This document shows positions 24,209 to 31,299 of a DNA stretch of 38,731 nt, one piece after another. How positions within the stretch are numbered: position 1 is the first letter of the stretch; each line of letters starts with the position of its first letter. The translations under genes were made by a program, and so were the position numbers. Origin of the DNA: a virus. The stretch covers positions 1-38,731 of the IMG/VR virus record IMGVR_UViG_3300031227_000154. One strand, written 5' to 3'. The notes beneath the pieces are model-generated. The model was not told the DNA's origin. It saw only the letters and a program-made list of their open reading frames with translations, and did no database searches.

Positions 24209-24481
24209 ATGTCAAGTTTCATGGATGCTTGGAAACGATGGTCACAAAGGCAATTTGATAGATGGGGATCTAAACTACAGGATAAAGCCGATAAAATACA
24301 GGCTATGGAGTTTCCTGATGATTTAAAGAAGGTATTGAAAAGTTTAAGTGAAGCATTACCTGAACAGATAGCTAAAAGTTTAATGGATTATATCATAAAC
24401 TTGTATCAAGAAAGAGGACCGAAATTCGCAGAGGATTACATAAGAACCCTCATTAAATATATCAAAACAATTCATTTCTAA
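24209..24481 (+). CDS. Hypothetical helical protein, 90 aa
   Basis: A strong SD (AAAGGAGGG) precedes ATG 24209. The protein is helical throughout, with an amphipathic Trp-containing N-terminus (FMDAWKRWSQRQFDRWG) and a long central helix (LKKVLKSLSEALPEQIAKS). It is the last gene before the late-block hairpin. An amphipathic membrane-active role is possible given the lysis-region context but unproven. Confidence 0.65.
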   Translation: MSSFMDAWKRWSQRQFDRWGSKLQDKADKIQAMEFPDDLKKVLKSLSEALPEQIAKSLMDYIINLYQERGPKFAEDYIRTLIKYIKTIHF

Positions 24482-24499
24482 TCACGAGCAACCCGACAA

Positions 24500-24533
24500 G
24501 GGCGGTAGGTTTTACTCTTTTCCCCTACCGCCC
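24500..24533. terminator. GC-rich hairpin ending the late block
   Basis: A perfect 10-bp stem, GGGCGGTAGG (24500-24509) with CCTACCGCCC (24524-24533), encloses a 14-base U-rich loop. It is the most GC-rich stretch in this 200-base gap and lies 19 bases after the last late gene. No U-run follows on either strand, so termination may be weak, factor-assisted, or replaced by mRNA 3-prime end protection. Confidence 0.5.
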
Positions 24534-24585
24534 AACCCTCTATAACCCCATATTTACGGCACTTTTCAAAAAATAATCAGCCTAA

Positions 24586-24603
24586 AAATAAATGATGTTA
24601 TTT
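24586..24603. promoter_or_regulatory. Possible operator beside the early promoter
   Basis: An inverted repeat AAATAA-(6 bases)-TTATTT lies three bases upstream of the -35 at 24606. Such a site could bind the ribbon-helix-helix protein encoded at 24907, which often autoregulates. AT-rich sequence makes chance symmetry plausible, so this is tentative. Confidence 0.25.
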
Positions 24604-24605
24604 AC

Positions 24606-24634
24606 TTGCTTTTTCTTCGGGTGTTCTGTATACT
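24606..24634 (+). promoter_or_regulatory. Early promoter, sigma70-like
   Basis: TTGCTT (24606-24611), a 17-base spacer and TATACT (24629-24634, five of six consensus) lie upstream of a 41-base leader ending in AAAGGAGTAGCC before the first early gene. Coming after the late-block hairpin, it should start the recombination/replication operon. Confidence 0.65.
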
Positions 24635-24681
24635 ATGTGTAAGGTTGTAAACGAACAAACACACAAAACAAAGGAGTAGCC

Positions 24682-24894
24682 ATGAAAAGAAGATTACAGA
24701 ATATGGGAAGAGAAGAACTAGCAAACCCTGTAGCAGAAGCATTAAGGAAAGCTAAAGAATGTGAAGAAAGATGTTGTGGCACTTGTGAACATTACAAAGC
24801 CGATAACGAAGATGGCTACCCTTTGAACTATTGCACATTTAACGACAGTTCAACAGATGAAGATGATTATTGTGACAACTATCAACAAGACTAG
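24682..24894 (+). CDS. Cys-rich small early protein, 70 aa
   Basis: First gene after the early promoter, with AAAGGAG upstream of ATG 24682. The C-terminal half has six cysteines in a metal-site-like arrangement (KECEERCCGTCEHY, NYCTF, DYCDNY) and many acidic residues. It may be a small zinc- or iron-binding host-takeover protein. No family was recognised. Confidence 0.65.
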   Translation: MKRRLQNMGREELANPVAEALRKAKECEERCCGTCEHYKADNEDGYPLNYCTFNDSSTDEDDYCDNYQQD

Positions 24895-24906
24895 AAAGGA
24901 GTAAAT

Positions 24907-25041
24907 ATGAAAGATCCAATGGTACTAATATCGTTAAGGATTTCACAGAAAGACAAAGACAGATTTCAGAAGAAAGCAGATAAGTCGAGTAGATCGTTAA
25001 GCAACTATATCCGGCTTATACTAAGTAAGGAAAGGGGATAA
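24907..25041 (+). CDS. Ribbon-helix-helix DNA-binding protein, 44 aa
   Basis: A complete but very short Arc/MetJ-type fold: a beta ribbon (MVLISLRIS), a first helix (QKDKDRFQKKADK) and a second helix beginning with SRSLSNYIRLILSKE. The ribbon dimer would contact the DNA major groove. AAAGGAG precedes ATG 24907. As the second gene after the early promoter it is likely a transcriptional regulator, perhaps of its own operon. Confidence 0.75.
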   Translation: MKDPMVLISLRISQKDKDRFQKKADKSSRSLSNYIRLILSKERG

Positions 25042-25042
25042 A

Positions 25043-25147
25043 ATGATATACACCATATTAGCTAGTATATTCATAATGTTTTGGATATTGATGTTCTCAG
25101 TAGTGTTTGTAGATATGGATAAGTTGAATAAAAAGGAGAGGGGATAA
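25043..25147 (+). CDS. Single-span membrane peptide, 34 aa
   Basis: ATG 25043 lies just after the previous stop, preceded by GGAAAGGGG. Residues 2-23 are almost entirely hydrophobic (IYTILASIFIMFWILMFSVV), followed by a short charged tail (DMDKLNKKERG). This gives one transmembrane helix with no other domain. It is tightly packed between genes with good SDs, which supports its being real. Confidence 0.6.
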   Translation: MIYTILASIFIMFWILMFSVVFVDMDKLNKKERG

Positions 25148-25148
25148 A

Positions 25149-25733
25149 ATGAAAAAGTTGATAGAGATACAAAGAAAGTTAAAAGCTCCTAAAGGGCAAA
25201 CTAATACCTTTGGGAAGTACAAGTACAGATCATGCGAAGATATACTTGAAGCTGTTAAGCCTTTATGTGTAGAAGCAGGTCTATTGCTTACATTAACAGA
25301 TGATATGGTTCTTGTTGGGGATAGGGTTTATGTCAAGGCAACTGCTTCTGTAAGAGAAGGGTCAGTAATGCAAATTCAGGTAACTGCTTATGCAAGAGAA
25401 TCAGAAAGTAAAAAGGGTATGGATGCTTCACAGATTACCGGAGCAGCATCAAGTTATGCACGAAAGTATGCACTAAATGGCTTGTTCCTTATAGATGACA
25501 CCAAAGATGCAGATACACAGGACAATTCTAAGGTAGAGATTGAGTATATAGATGAAACAGAAAAGAGTTCTATACTCGATTATCTGGATGATACATCAAT
25601 AGGGATAGACAAGGCAGTATTTCTAAAGTTCTTCAAGGTCGATAGCGTTGAGAAGTTACCTAAGAAACTGTATAATCAGGTCATTATTGCATTAGATACT
25701 CGCAAGAACACCGGAAAGGAAAAGGTATGTTAA
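25149..25733 (+). CDS. erf: ERF-family single-strand annealing protein, 194 aa
   Basis: ERF proteins anneal complementary single strands and support phage recombination and genome circularisation. The N-terminal half has the family layout: IEIQRKLKAPKGQTN, KYKYRSCEDILEAVKPL, and a diagnostic block GAASSYARKYALNGLFLI followed by DDTKDAD (about residues 98-122). The C-terminal part is a small helical region. It is followed with 7 bases of overlap by a YqaJ-type exonuclease, the usual annealase-exonuclease pair. Start ATG 25149 has AGGAGAGGGG upstream. Confidence 0.88.
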   Translation: MKKLIEIQRKLKAPKGQTNTFGKYKYRSCEDILEAVKPLCVEAGLLLTLTDDMVLVGDRVYVKATASVREGSVMQIQVTAYARESESKKGMDASQITGAASSYARKYALNGLFLIDDTKDADTQDNSKVEIEYIDETEKSSILDYLDDTSIGIDKAVFLKFFKVDSVEKLPKKLYNQVIIALDTRKNTGKEKVC

Positions 25734-26332
25734 AAGTTGACGTTGAACAAGGGTCTCAGATTTGGCTGAATCTTAAAGCCGGAGTTCCAAGTGCGAGTAA
25801 TTTTGATAAGATAGTAACCACGAAAGGAGTAAGGTCTAAAACGGCAGACAAATATGTTCTTCAATTAGCTGGTGAGAAAGTAACTGGGAAAAGAGAAGAG
25901 GGATATAAAAGTAAGCACATGATAAATGGCATAGACATGGAACCGGAAGCCTCTGGGTTCTACGAGATTGGCACAGGAGCGACTTTAGAAATAGTGGGGT
26001 TAGTTTATAAAGACGAGAAAAAGTCCTTCCTATGTTCGCCAGATCGCCTTATATGCGATTCTAAGGGGTTACTTGAGATTAAATGTCCTAAATTAACAAC
26101 ACAGGTTAGCTATTTACTTAACCCTAAGAGCCTAGAAAGTGCATATTTCCAACAGGTTCAGGGGCAATTGTTTGTTACCGGGTATGAATGGTGCGATCTC
26201 ATGTCTTATTTCCCGGGATTGAAACCTGTGATAATAAGGATAAAAAGGGATGAAGCGTTTATGTCTGCTTTGGAGTTCGAGTTGAAAGTTGTGTGTGCAG
26301 AGATTGAAAAAATTGTTGAAAAAATTAAATAA
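25727..26332 (+). CDS. YqaJ-family recombination exonuclease, 201 aa
   Basis: YqaJ/lambda-exonuclease proteins degrade one strand of double-stranded DNA ends and work with the annealing protein encoded just upstream. Visible motifs include the start QGSQIWLNLKAG-x-P-SAS, an acidic residue in GIDMEPEAS (about 68-76), the catalytic CSPDRLI with D106, and LEIKCPK with E117 and K119 (D...ExK nuclease core). The C-terminal segment FQQVQGQLFVTG is also typical. Length is normal for the family. It overlaps erf by seven bases. Confidence 0.88.
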   Translation: MLKVDVEQGSQIWLNLKAGVPSASNFDKIVTTKGVRSKTADKYVLQLAGEKVTGKREEGYKSKHMINGIDMEPEASGFYEIGTGATLEIVGLVYKDEKKSFLCSPDRLICDSKGLLEIKCPKLTTQVSYLLNPKSLESAYFQQVQGQLFVTGYEWCDLMSYFPGLKPVIIRIKRDEAFMSALEFELKVVCAEIEKIVEKIK

Positions 26333-26341
26333 GGGGGAAAT

Positions 26342-27265
26342 GTGACAAACAGTACAGAGTATATCAAAAAAGAGTTAGAGAAATACAATGTTACAAATAC
26401 GGCACTCGCAAAGTTAAAAGATGATTATATGGGGTTAAAGGTTGATGCAGTAGATGATATGGATAATTATTTAGTTTGCAAAGAAGCACATCAAGAGGTT
26501 AAAAAACTAAGAGTAAGTGTTGAGAAAAAAAGAGTAGAGCTTAAGGCCTCAAGCCTTGAATTTGGAAGAGCCATAGATGGTGAAGCTAAGAGAATTACTA
26601 TGGAAATAGAGGTAGTTGAGGATCATTTAGAAACACAGCGTAAAGTTGTAGAAAACGAAAAGAAACGCAAGATGGAAGAAGCTGCCCGGGAGGCACAGGA
26701 AGAGGCAGACCGTAGAAAGAAAGAGGAAGAGGATAGAATTGAAGCTGACCGTAAAGCTGAAGAAGAACGTCTTGAAGTAGTCCGTCTAGAACAAGAAGCA
26801 ATAGCCAAGAAACAGAGAGAAGATCAAGAAAAACTTGATACACAGCAAAGAGAACAAGACGAAAGAGGTCGAATACTAAAAGAGATGGCTGAACGGCAGG
26901 CAAGAGAAAAGATAGAAGCTGAAGAAGTTAAGAAGAAAGCCGAACAAGATGAACTAGACCGTATTGCTAGAGAAAAACGTCAAGCTGAAGAAGTAGAACT
27001 TGCAAAACAAGAAGCGGTGCGACAAGAGAAGATTCGCAAAGAAGAAGAGGAAGCCGAAAAAGTAAGGGTAGCACAGGAAGTAGAGAAGAAAGCCGAACAC
27101 GAAAGACAGACTGCTCCTGACAAGGAAAAACTGCATATTTTAGGACAAACACTTGCTGATATAAAATTCCCTGAAGTTCAAAGTCCTGAAGCAAAAGGAA
27201 CTTTACTAGCAGTCAAGGAATCTATGGAACACTTAATTGAAAGTTTATTTAACGCAAAACTGTAG
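26342..27265 (+). CDS. DUF1351-like coiled-coil protein, 307 aa
   Basis: A GTG start at 26342 is used, with AGGGGG four bases upstream. The N-terminal 90 residues (LKDDYMGLKVDAVDD, AHQEVKKLRVSVEKKR) resemble DUF1351 proteins that accompany phage recombinases. Residues 100-265 are an uninterrupted Glu/Lys/Arg/Gln coiled coil. The C-terminal 40 residues form a separate small helical part. It sits directly after the YqaJ exonuclease, so a recombination or replication accessory role is likely; the mechanism is unknown. Confidence 0.75.
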   Translation: MTNSTEYIKKELEKYNVTNTALAKLKDDYMGLKVDAVDDMDNYLVCKEAHQEVKKLRVSVEKKRVELKASSLEFGRAIDGEAKRITMEIEVVEDHLETQRKVVENEKKRKMEEAAREAQEEADRRKKEEEDRIEADRKAEEERLEVVRLEQEAIAKKQREDQEKLDTQQREQDERGRILKEMAERQAREKIEAEEVKKKAEQDELDRIAREKRQAEEVELAKQEAVRQEKIRKEEEEAEKVRVAQEVEKKAEHERQTAPDKEKLHILGQTLADIKFPEVQSPEAKGTLLAVKESMEHLIESLFNAKL

Positions 27266-27273
27266 GAGAAAAG

Positions 27274-27480
27274 ATGAAAACGCAAATTGAAGAACTAATA
27301 TTTAGCATGGTAGACACAAAACATAACACAGTAACAAAGATGAACAAGTCTTTCTATATTGATCTGGGAGATATAGTTAATAGCTTAGAAGATATGGCTC
27401 GATATGTGGAAGATGGTGTTTATAATATGACAGCAGATGAGATAATAGCAGAATCAGAATCGTTTGATCCAAGAGTGTAA
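27274..27480 (+). CDS. Hypothetical protein, 68 aa
   Basis: AGGAGAAAAG precedes ATG 27274. A small acidic protein, mostly helical (LIFSMVDTKHNTVTKM, LGDIVNSLEDMARYVED). Co-transcribed within the recombination operon. No family recognised. Confidence 0.65.
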   Translation: MKTQIEELIFSMVDTKHNTVTKMNKSFYIDLGDIVNSLEDMARYVEDGVYNMTADEIIAESESFDPRV

Positions 27481-27503
27481 ACCAACAACAAAAAGGAGAA
27501 AAA

Positions 27504-27731
27504 ATGAAGTATCTAGACATCGTAAAAAAGAAAACATTTATACAGAATGGCGAAGAAAAGACTAAGTGGCTGAAACCTGCCGGAACACTAAAAATTAACG
27601 ATAACGGAAAAATGTTTATCGAAATGAATGATGGTGTTGAATATTTTGTGTTTGAGCAGAAGGATAGAGAAGCGAAGCCTATACAGGAAGCGACTATTAA
27701 TGTTGATGAAACAGAAAGCATCCCCTTCTAA
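27504..27731 (+). CDS. Small protein with SSB-like acidic C-terminal tip, 75 aa
   Basis: The first 50 residues look like a beta-rich domain of a phage family (MKYLDIVKKKTFIQNGEEKT, GTLKINDNGKMFIEMNDG). The last residues, DETESIPF, match the pattern of the acidic IPF tip by which bacterial single-strand-binding proteins recruit RecO, PriA, exonuclease I and others. The gene lies between recombination genes, where an SSB is often found. It is much shorter than an OB-fold SSB, so it may be a minimal ssDNA-binding protein or a tip mimic. Confidence 0.6.
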   Translation: MKYLDIVKKKTFIQNGEEKTKWLKPAGTLKINDNGKMFIEMNDGVEYFVFEQKDREAKPIQEATINVDETESIPF

Positions 27732-28153
27732 TGAAAATCAAAGCTAGGGTCATAAAAGTAAAAGGCAATAAAGTCCTGTTAGAAGTTAACGGTAGACCAC
27801 CGAAAGAGGGCATCATCGTTACAATCAAGCATGGTCGGATAAGATCACTTAAATCTAATGCCTTGTACTGGCTTCTCCTTAACTGGTATATCGAGCATGG
27901 TGGCATTAAAGACCAAGGCTACATAGATGCTCAGGAGCTTCACGAATCGCTTAAAGGCAGGTTATTATGTAAGAAGGTAGAAGCTAAAGGTGGTTTTAAA
28001 ATCATACAGGTGGGGTCAACGGCAGACCTCACCATGCGTGAATTTTCTGATTATATGGAGAAGTGCGAAGTGTTGATAAAGGAGTATTTTGGGGTAACGG
28101 CTAGTGAATTTTGGGAAGAATATCAAGATAGTTATAGTAGTGGTGGAGAGTGA
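27731..28153 (+). CDS. NinB-like recombination accessory protein, 140 aa
   Basis: Starts in the stop of the previous gene. After a short beta N-terminus, the segment IRSLKSNALYWLLLNWYIEHGG, the central LHESLKGRLL and the C-terminal pattern GSTADLTMREFSDYMEKCEVLI-x-E-YFGV match the spacing seen in phage NinB/Orf-type proteins that bind ssDNA and SSB. It is the last gene of this operon; a strong promoter follows ten bases after its stop. The call is by pattern and context, without a catalytic motif. Confidence 0.68.
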   Translation: MKIKARVIKVKGNKVLLEVNGRPPKEGIIVTIKHGRIRSLKSNALYWLLLNWYIEHGGIKDQGYIDAQELHESLKGRLLCKKVEAKGGFKIIQVGSTADLTMREFSDYMEKCEVLIKEYFGVTASEFWEEYQDSYSSGGE

Positions 28154-28162
28154 AAATAGTTC

Positions 28163-28191
28163 TTGACAAGATTGGTGAGAAATGGTAAAAT
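28163..28191 (+). promoter_or_regulatory. Strong sigma70-type promoter
   Basis: TTGACA (28163-28168), an exact 17-base spacer and TAAAAT (28186-28191), with TG one base upstream of the -10. This is the closest match to consensus on the + strand in the window. Transcription should begin near 28198 and first produce a long structured leader (28198-28325). Confidence 0.8.
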
Positions 28192-28197
28192 GCATTA

Positions 28198-28325
28198 TGG
28201 AAAATATAAGTACAATGAAACTAAAATCACAAATTAATTTAATGTACGGACAAGGTCGCCTCTCTTCGGTTCTCTACGAGCCTTTGTGCTTAGGCATTCC
28301 AGCCTTGTTCGTACTTTAATTTTAG
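28198..28325 (+). ncRNA. Structured leader or small RNA
   Basis: A 12-bp stem (28244-28255 with 28303-28314, one G-U) closes a 47-base apical region containing a short hairpin (GCCT 28280-28283 with AGGC 28292-28295). An outer helix, CTAAAAT (28221-28227) with ATTTTAG (28319-28325), abuts the SD AGGTGG of the next gene. An upstream AAGTAC (28208-28213) could pair instead with GTACTT (28311-28316), so two mutually exclusive folds exist. Promoter-proximal position and contact with the SD fit a cis-regulatory RNA; it could also be a free small RNA. No known family was recognised. Confidence 0.6.
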
Positions 28326-28335
28326 GTGGTGAACC

Positions 28336-28506
28336 ATGAAAACTAAGATCAATATTCCCTCAATACTCAAGCGATTGGGCATCCAGAAAAACTCAAAATG
28401 TCAAGGTGATTACGAGATTATGAAGCGGTGGATCTATTATCAACCTATAGATCAGGCGGATTTTGATATGTACCTTAAACAAGCAATCAAATATATTGGG
28501 GTTTAA
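28336..28506 (+). CDS. Hypothetical protein, 56 aa
   Basis: ATG 28336 has AGGTGGTG upstream, partly contacted by the leader-RNA outer stem. The product begins MKTKINIPSILKRLGI and has a helical end (ADFDMYLKQAIKYIGV). Its stop directly abuts the methyltransferase ATG. No family recognised; being first after the structured leader, it is the gene most likely regulated by it. Confidence 0.65.
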   Translation: MKTKINIPSILKRLGIQKNSKCQGDYEIMKRWIYYQPIDQADFDMYLKQAIKYIGV

Positions 28507-29196
28507 ATGTATAAAATAGACGATATTATAAATAAGGTGCATTGTGCTGATTGTCTGTCTTTTATGAAGCAAATGCCGGATAATTGTGTTGATTTGGTGC
28601 TGACAGACCCTCCTTATGGGATAAACTACACACGACACATAAAGGAAACTAGACATATAAAAATCGAGAATGATAATGATCTAAAATGGTTGCCAGAATT
28701 TATTAGTCAAACATCTAGAATATTAAAATCACATGGAAACCTATATGTTTTTTGTAGTTGGCATAATGTAGATATATTTAAGGTGGAACTTTCTAAGTTT
28801 TTTTCTATACGAAATATGCTTGTATGGGATAAGGGTGGTCAGGGTATGGGTGATTTAAAGACAACCTATGGATGTGTGTATGAACTTTGCTTTTTCGCAA
28901 ATACAAAAACTTCGGAATTAAATGGAAAAAGAAACAGTGATGTTATCCGATTTTCAAGCACTCATAGAACTGGTAACGTTTATCACCCAACACAGAAACC
29001 CACAAGTTTAATGGGATTTCTGATTGAAAAGAGCAGTAAAGAAGGTGATGTTGTCTTTGATTCATTTTTAGGCTCAGGTACAACGGCAGTATCCTGTAAA
29101 GAACTTAATAGAAAATACATAGGCATAGAAATAAACCCAGAATACTGCAAGATAGCAGAGAAACGAATATTTAACACACAGGGAAGCTTGTTTTAA
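28507..29196 (+). CDS. DNA methyltransferase, N6-adenine/N4-cytosine type, 229 aa
   Basis: Transfers a methyl group from SAM to an exocyclic amine in DNA. Motif IV DPPYGI (34-39, in LTDPPYG) comes first, and the SAM-binding motif FLGSGTT (187-193) with the following EINPEYC comes last, the beta-group order. HPTQKP (160-165) is the usual motif X region of this family. No cognate restriction enzyme is visible, so it is probably a solitary protective or regulatory methylase. Recognition sequence unknown. Confidence 0.88.
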   Translation: MYKIDDIINKVHCADCLSFMKQMPDNCVDLVLTDPPYGINYTRHIKETRHIKIENDNDLKWLPEFISQTSRILKSHGNLYVFCSWHNVDIFKVELSKFFSIRNMLVWDKGGQGMGDLKTTYGCVYELCFFANTKTSELNGKRNSDVIRFSSTHRTGNVYHPTQKPTSLMGFLIEKSSKEGDVVFDSFLGSGTTAVSCKELNRKYIGIEINPEYCKIAEKRIFNTQGSLF

Positions 29197-29206
29197 GGAG
29201 TATAAA

Positions 29207-29800
29207 ATGGCAAAACGATTCACAGATAGTAGAAAATGGGATGATCCTTGGTTTAGGAGATTACCTTCAGAATATAAGATTGTTTGGATATATCTCTTAG
29301 ATAAGTGTGACCATGCCGGAGTTTATCAGGTAGACATAGATTCTATATCTTTTCATATAGGTAAACCATACACAGAACAGGCGATTATCAAGGCATTTAA
29401 CAGCAAAATACAAGTTGTTAGACCTGATAAGTGGTTTATACCTAACTTTATTAAATTCCAGTATGGAGAGCTAGAAGAAGTTAATAGGGTACATCAATCG
29501 GTAATTAATATACTAAAACCTTTAGGGGCTTATAAGGGGCTTAAAAGGGGTATACAAGGGTGTAAGGACAAGGACAAAGACAAGGATAAGGACAAGAACA
29601 AGGACAAGGACTTTATAAAAGAGCTATCAGATAACTCTTCTTATGCCCATATAGACATTAAAAAAGAACTAGGTAAAATGGATGCTTGGTTATCTGCCCA
29701 TCCCGGCAGACAGAAAACTAAAAAATTTGTTATAAATTGGCTTAATAAGATAGAAGTTCCTTTAAAAGCAGAGAAAAGGAGTAAATACCATGTACGATAA
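29207..29800 (+). CDS. Replication initiation/helicase-loader type protein, 197 aa
   Basis: The N-terminus (KWDDPWFRRLPSEYKIVWIYLLDKCDHAGVYQVD) has the pattern of phage replisome-organiser proteins with a winged-helix origin-binding domain. Residues 120-135 are a Lys-Asp repeat encoded by a hexanucleotide repeat, acting as a linker. The C-terminal 55 residues (IKKELGKMDAWLSAHPGRQKTKK) form a helical domain probably contacting the helicase. It overlaps the DnaB-like helicase gene by 11 bases, the normal initiator-helicase arrangement. Confidence 0.75.
   Translation: MAKRFTDSRKWDDPWFRRLPSEYKIVWIYLLDKCDHAGVYQVDIDSISFHIGKPYTEQAIIKAFNSKIQVVRPDKWFIPNFIKFQYGELEEVNRVHQSVINILKPLGAYKGLKRGIQGCKDKDKDKDKDKNKDKDFIKELSDNSSYAHIDIKKELGKMDAWLSAHPGRQKTKKFVINWLNKIEVPLKAEKRSKYHVR
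29564..29611 (+). repeat. Imperfect hexanucleotide tandem repeat (AAGGAC) in the initiator gene
   Basis: Eight near-identical six-base units encode alternating Lys and Asp. Unit changes are multiples of six, so length can vary without breaking the frame. Only a few units are altered (AAA, GAT, AAC). Confidence 0.85.
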
Positions 29801-30782
29801 CAACACAGGCTTTTACAAGTTTGGTCAGTATGTAGATGAATCGTATCTTGATCTTAAATCAGGAAGTGGTAAATATGACATAGAGTTCCCTATATCTTTC
29901 TTATCTGATGCTTTATCAGGTATGACTAAGAGCGAATTGATGGTTATAGGTGCAGATTCCGGTGTAGGCAAGAGTGAATGTGTTAATAAAATAGCCTTTC
30001 ATAATGCTAAAAAGGGCAAGAAGGTATATATGTTCTCTTTGGAAGGCGATAAATACGACCTAATCAATCGTGTGAGATACGAATATTATATTAAATATCT
30101 TAAAAAGATGAAGAATTATGGTATGTGGTGTTCTTACCGGGATTTCCTCATAAACAGAGAGTTAAATCAAGAGGCACTAGAAACAGTTGATTCTATGTTA
30201 AAAAACAATCTTGAGACACTAAAAGTATTTAAAAGAGAAGATGAAATGTCATTGGGATTGTTTGAATCTCATCTAGCTATGATAAACAATACAGCAGATT
30301 TAGTTATTATAGACCATTTGCATTATTTTGAGTTCCACAAGAAAGAATATGAAGCTATAAACGAGATAATGAAGAAACTCAAGAAGTTACAAGAAAAGTA
30401 TAGGTTACCGATAATACTTGTAAGCCACCTACGGAAAAAGGATAAAACTAGGTCGTTTCCAGATCAAGAGGACTTTCATGGTTCGAGTAATATAGTCAAA
30501 CAGGCAGACACTTGTATAGTTATGGCACATATAGATAATAACGAAGAAGATGCAGAAAAACAAATATCAGATAATACATATAAAACTGGTATCAGGATAG
30601 TCAAGTCAAGAACCGGGTTCAGTTCAAAACTTATAGGTGTAATGGACTACAGTTTAGAAGAAAGAACATACAGCGATAAATACGATCTAATGGTATGTGG
30701 TAATAACTATATGTCAGATGTTACTAACGATAATATTCCAAAATGGGCTGTCAACGCTAGGAGAATAGATGCAAAACTTTAA
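29790..30782 (+). CDS. DnaB-like replicative helicase, C-terminal type, 330 aa
   Basis: A RecA-type motor that unwinds DNA at the fork. Walker A is GADSGVGKS (54-62). Walker B is LVIIDHLHYF (171-180). Further motifs are VSHLRK (211-216, sensor/H3 type) and FHGSSNIVKQADT (229-241). The usual DnaB N-terminal domain is missing; only about 45 residues precede the motor, so this is a shortened helicase that may depend on the adjacent initiator for loading. No primase or polymerase is encoded, so host proteins must complete the fork. Confidence 0.86.
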   Translation: MYDNNTGFYKFGQYVDESYLDLKSGSGKYDIEFPISFLSDALSGMTKSELMVIGADSGVGKSECVNKIAFHNAKKGKKVYMFSLEGDKYDLINRVRYEYYIKYLKKMKNYGMWCSYRDFLINRELNQEALETVDSMLKNNLETLKVFKREDEMSLGLFESHLAMINNTADLVIIDHLHYFEFHKKEYEAINEIMKKLKKLQEKYRLPIILVSHLRKKDKTRSFPDQEDFHGSSNIVKQADTCIVMAHIDNNEEDAEKQISDNTYKTGIRIVKSRTGFSSKLIGVMDYSLEERTYSDKYDLMVCGNNYMSDVTNDNIPKWAVNARRIDAKL

Positions 30783-30972
30783 TCTAACAGCTAAAAAGGA
30801 ATTATTGGGTACAACTTATAATCTTATAGATACCTTAGAGCATACATTAAAAACTTTAAGAGTATTATATAAGACATTTCCAGAGTGTAGAGAAGAAATA
30901 TTAAAAGCTGCAGAAGGTGTAAAAAGAGAAATTGCAGAAGAAAAAGCGAGCATTAAAGGGATAAGGAGTTGA
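30769..30972 (+). CDS. Hypothetical helical protein, 67 aa
   Basis: Overlaps the helicase gene by 14 bases. Mostly amphipathic helices (LLGTTYNLIDTLEHTLKTLR, LKAAEGVKREIAEEKASI). It may be a helicase-associated or loader peptide; no family recognised. Confidence 0.65.
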   Translation: MQNFNLTAKKELLGTTYNLIDTLEHTLKTLRVLYKTFPECREEILKAAEGVKREIAEEKASIKGIRS

Positions 30973-30973
30973 T

Positions 30974-31135
30974 ATGAAACTAATTATCGCACTAATAATA
31001 TGCGTATTGTTATTTGCTGTTTACAAGATGGGTTACACAGACGGTTATAAAAGAAGATCCGAACAAATAGAAAGTTCTATTATAAAACATTGGGTAGATA
31101 AATATGACATAACAGAAATAGAGGTGTCAGAATGA
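30974..31135 (+). CDS. Single-span membrane protein, 53 aa
   Basis: ATAAGGAGTTGAT precedes ATG 30974. An N-terminal hydrophobic helix (LIIALIICVLLFAVYKMGY) is followed by a charged cytoplasmic or periplasmic tail (KRRSEQIESS, VDKYDITEIEV). Its ATGA end overlaps the next gene. Function unknown. Confidence 0.65.
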   Translation: MKLIIALIICVLLFAVYKMGYTDGYKRRSEQIESSIIKHWVDKYDITEIEVSE

Positions 31136-31299
31136 CCATACAGAAAAGTGTAACTTGTAACAACGTAGAACTTACCAAGAGAGTAAACGCTATGTGTGGT
31201 ATGCACAGAAAGTTAAAATCAATGCCACCAAGTCAGAGACTAAAATATGGGTTTAAGTGGGATAATGATAAAAAAGAAATGGTTAAGGTGGGGAAATGA
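31132..31299 (+). CDS. Hypothetical basic protein, 55 aa
   Basis: Starts in an ATGA overlap. A short basic product with two Cys residues (SVTCNNVEL, NAMCGMHRK) and a charged end. It overlaps the C5 methyltransferase start by four bases, indicating translational coupling across three genes. No family recognised. Confidence 0.6.
   Translation: MTIQKSVTCNNVELTKRVNAMCGMHRKLKSMPPSQRLKYGFKWDNDKKEMVKVGK

Noticed and set aside
24907-25041. Lysogeny module centred on the ribbon-helix-helix gene
   Set aside because: No integrase, attachment site, excisionase or divergent repressor/Cro arrangement was seen anywhere in the genome.
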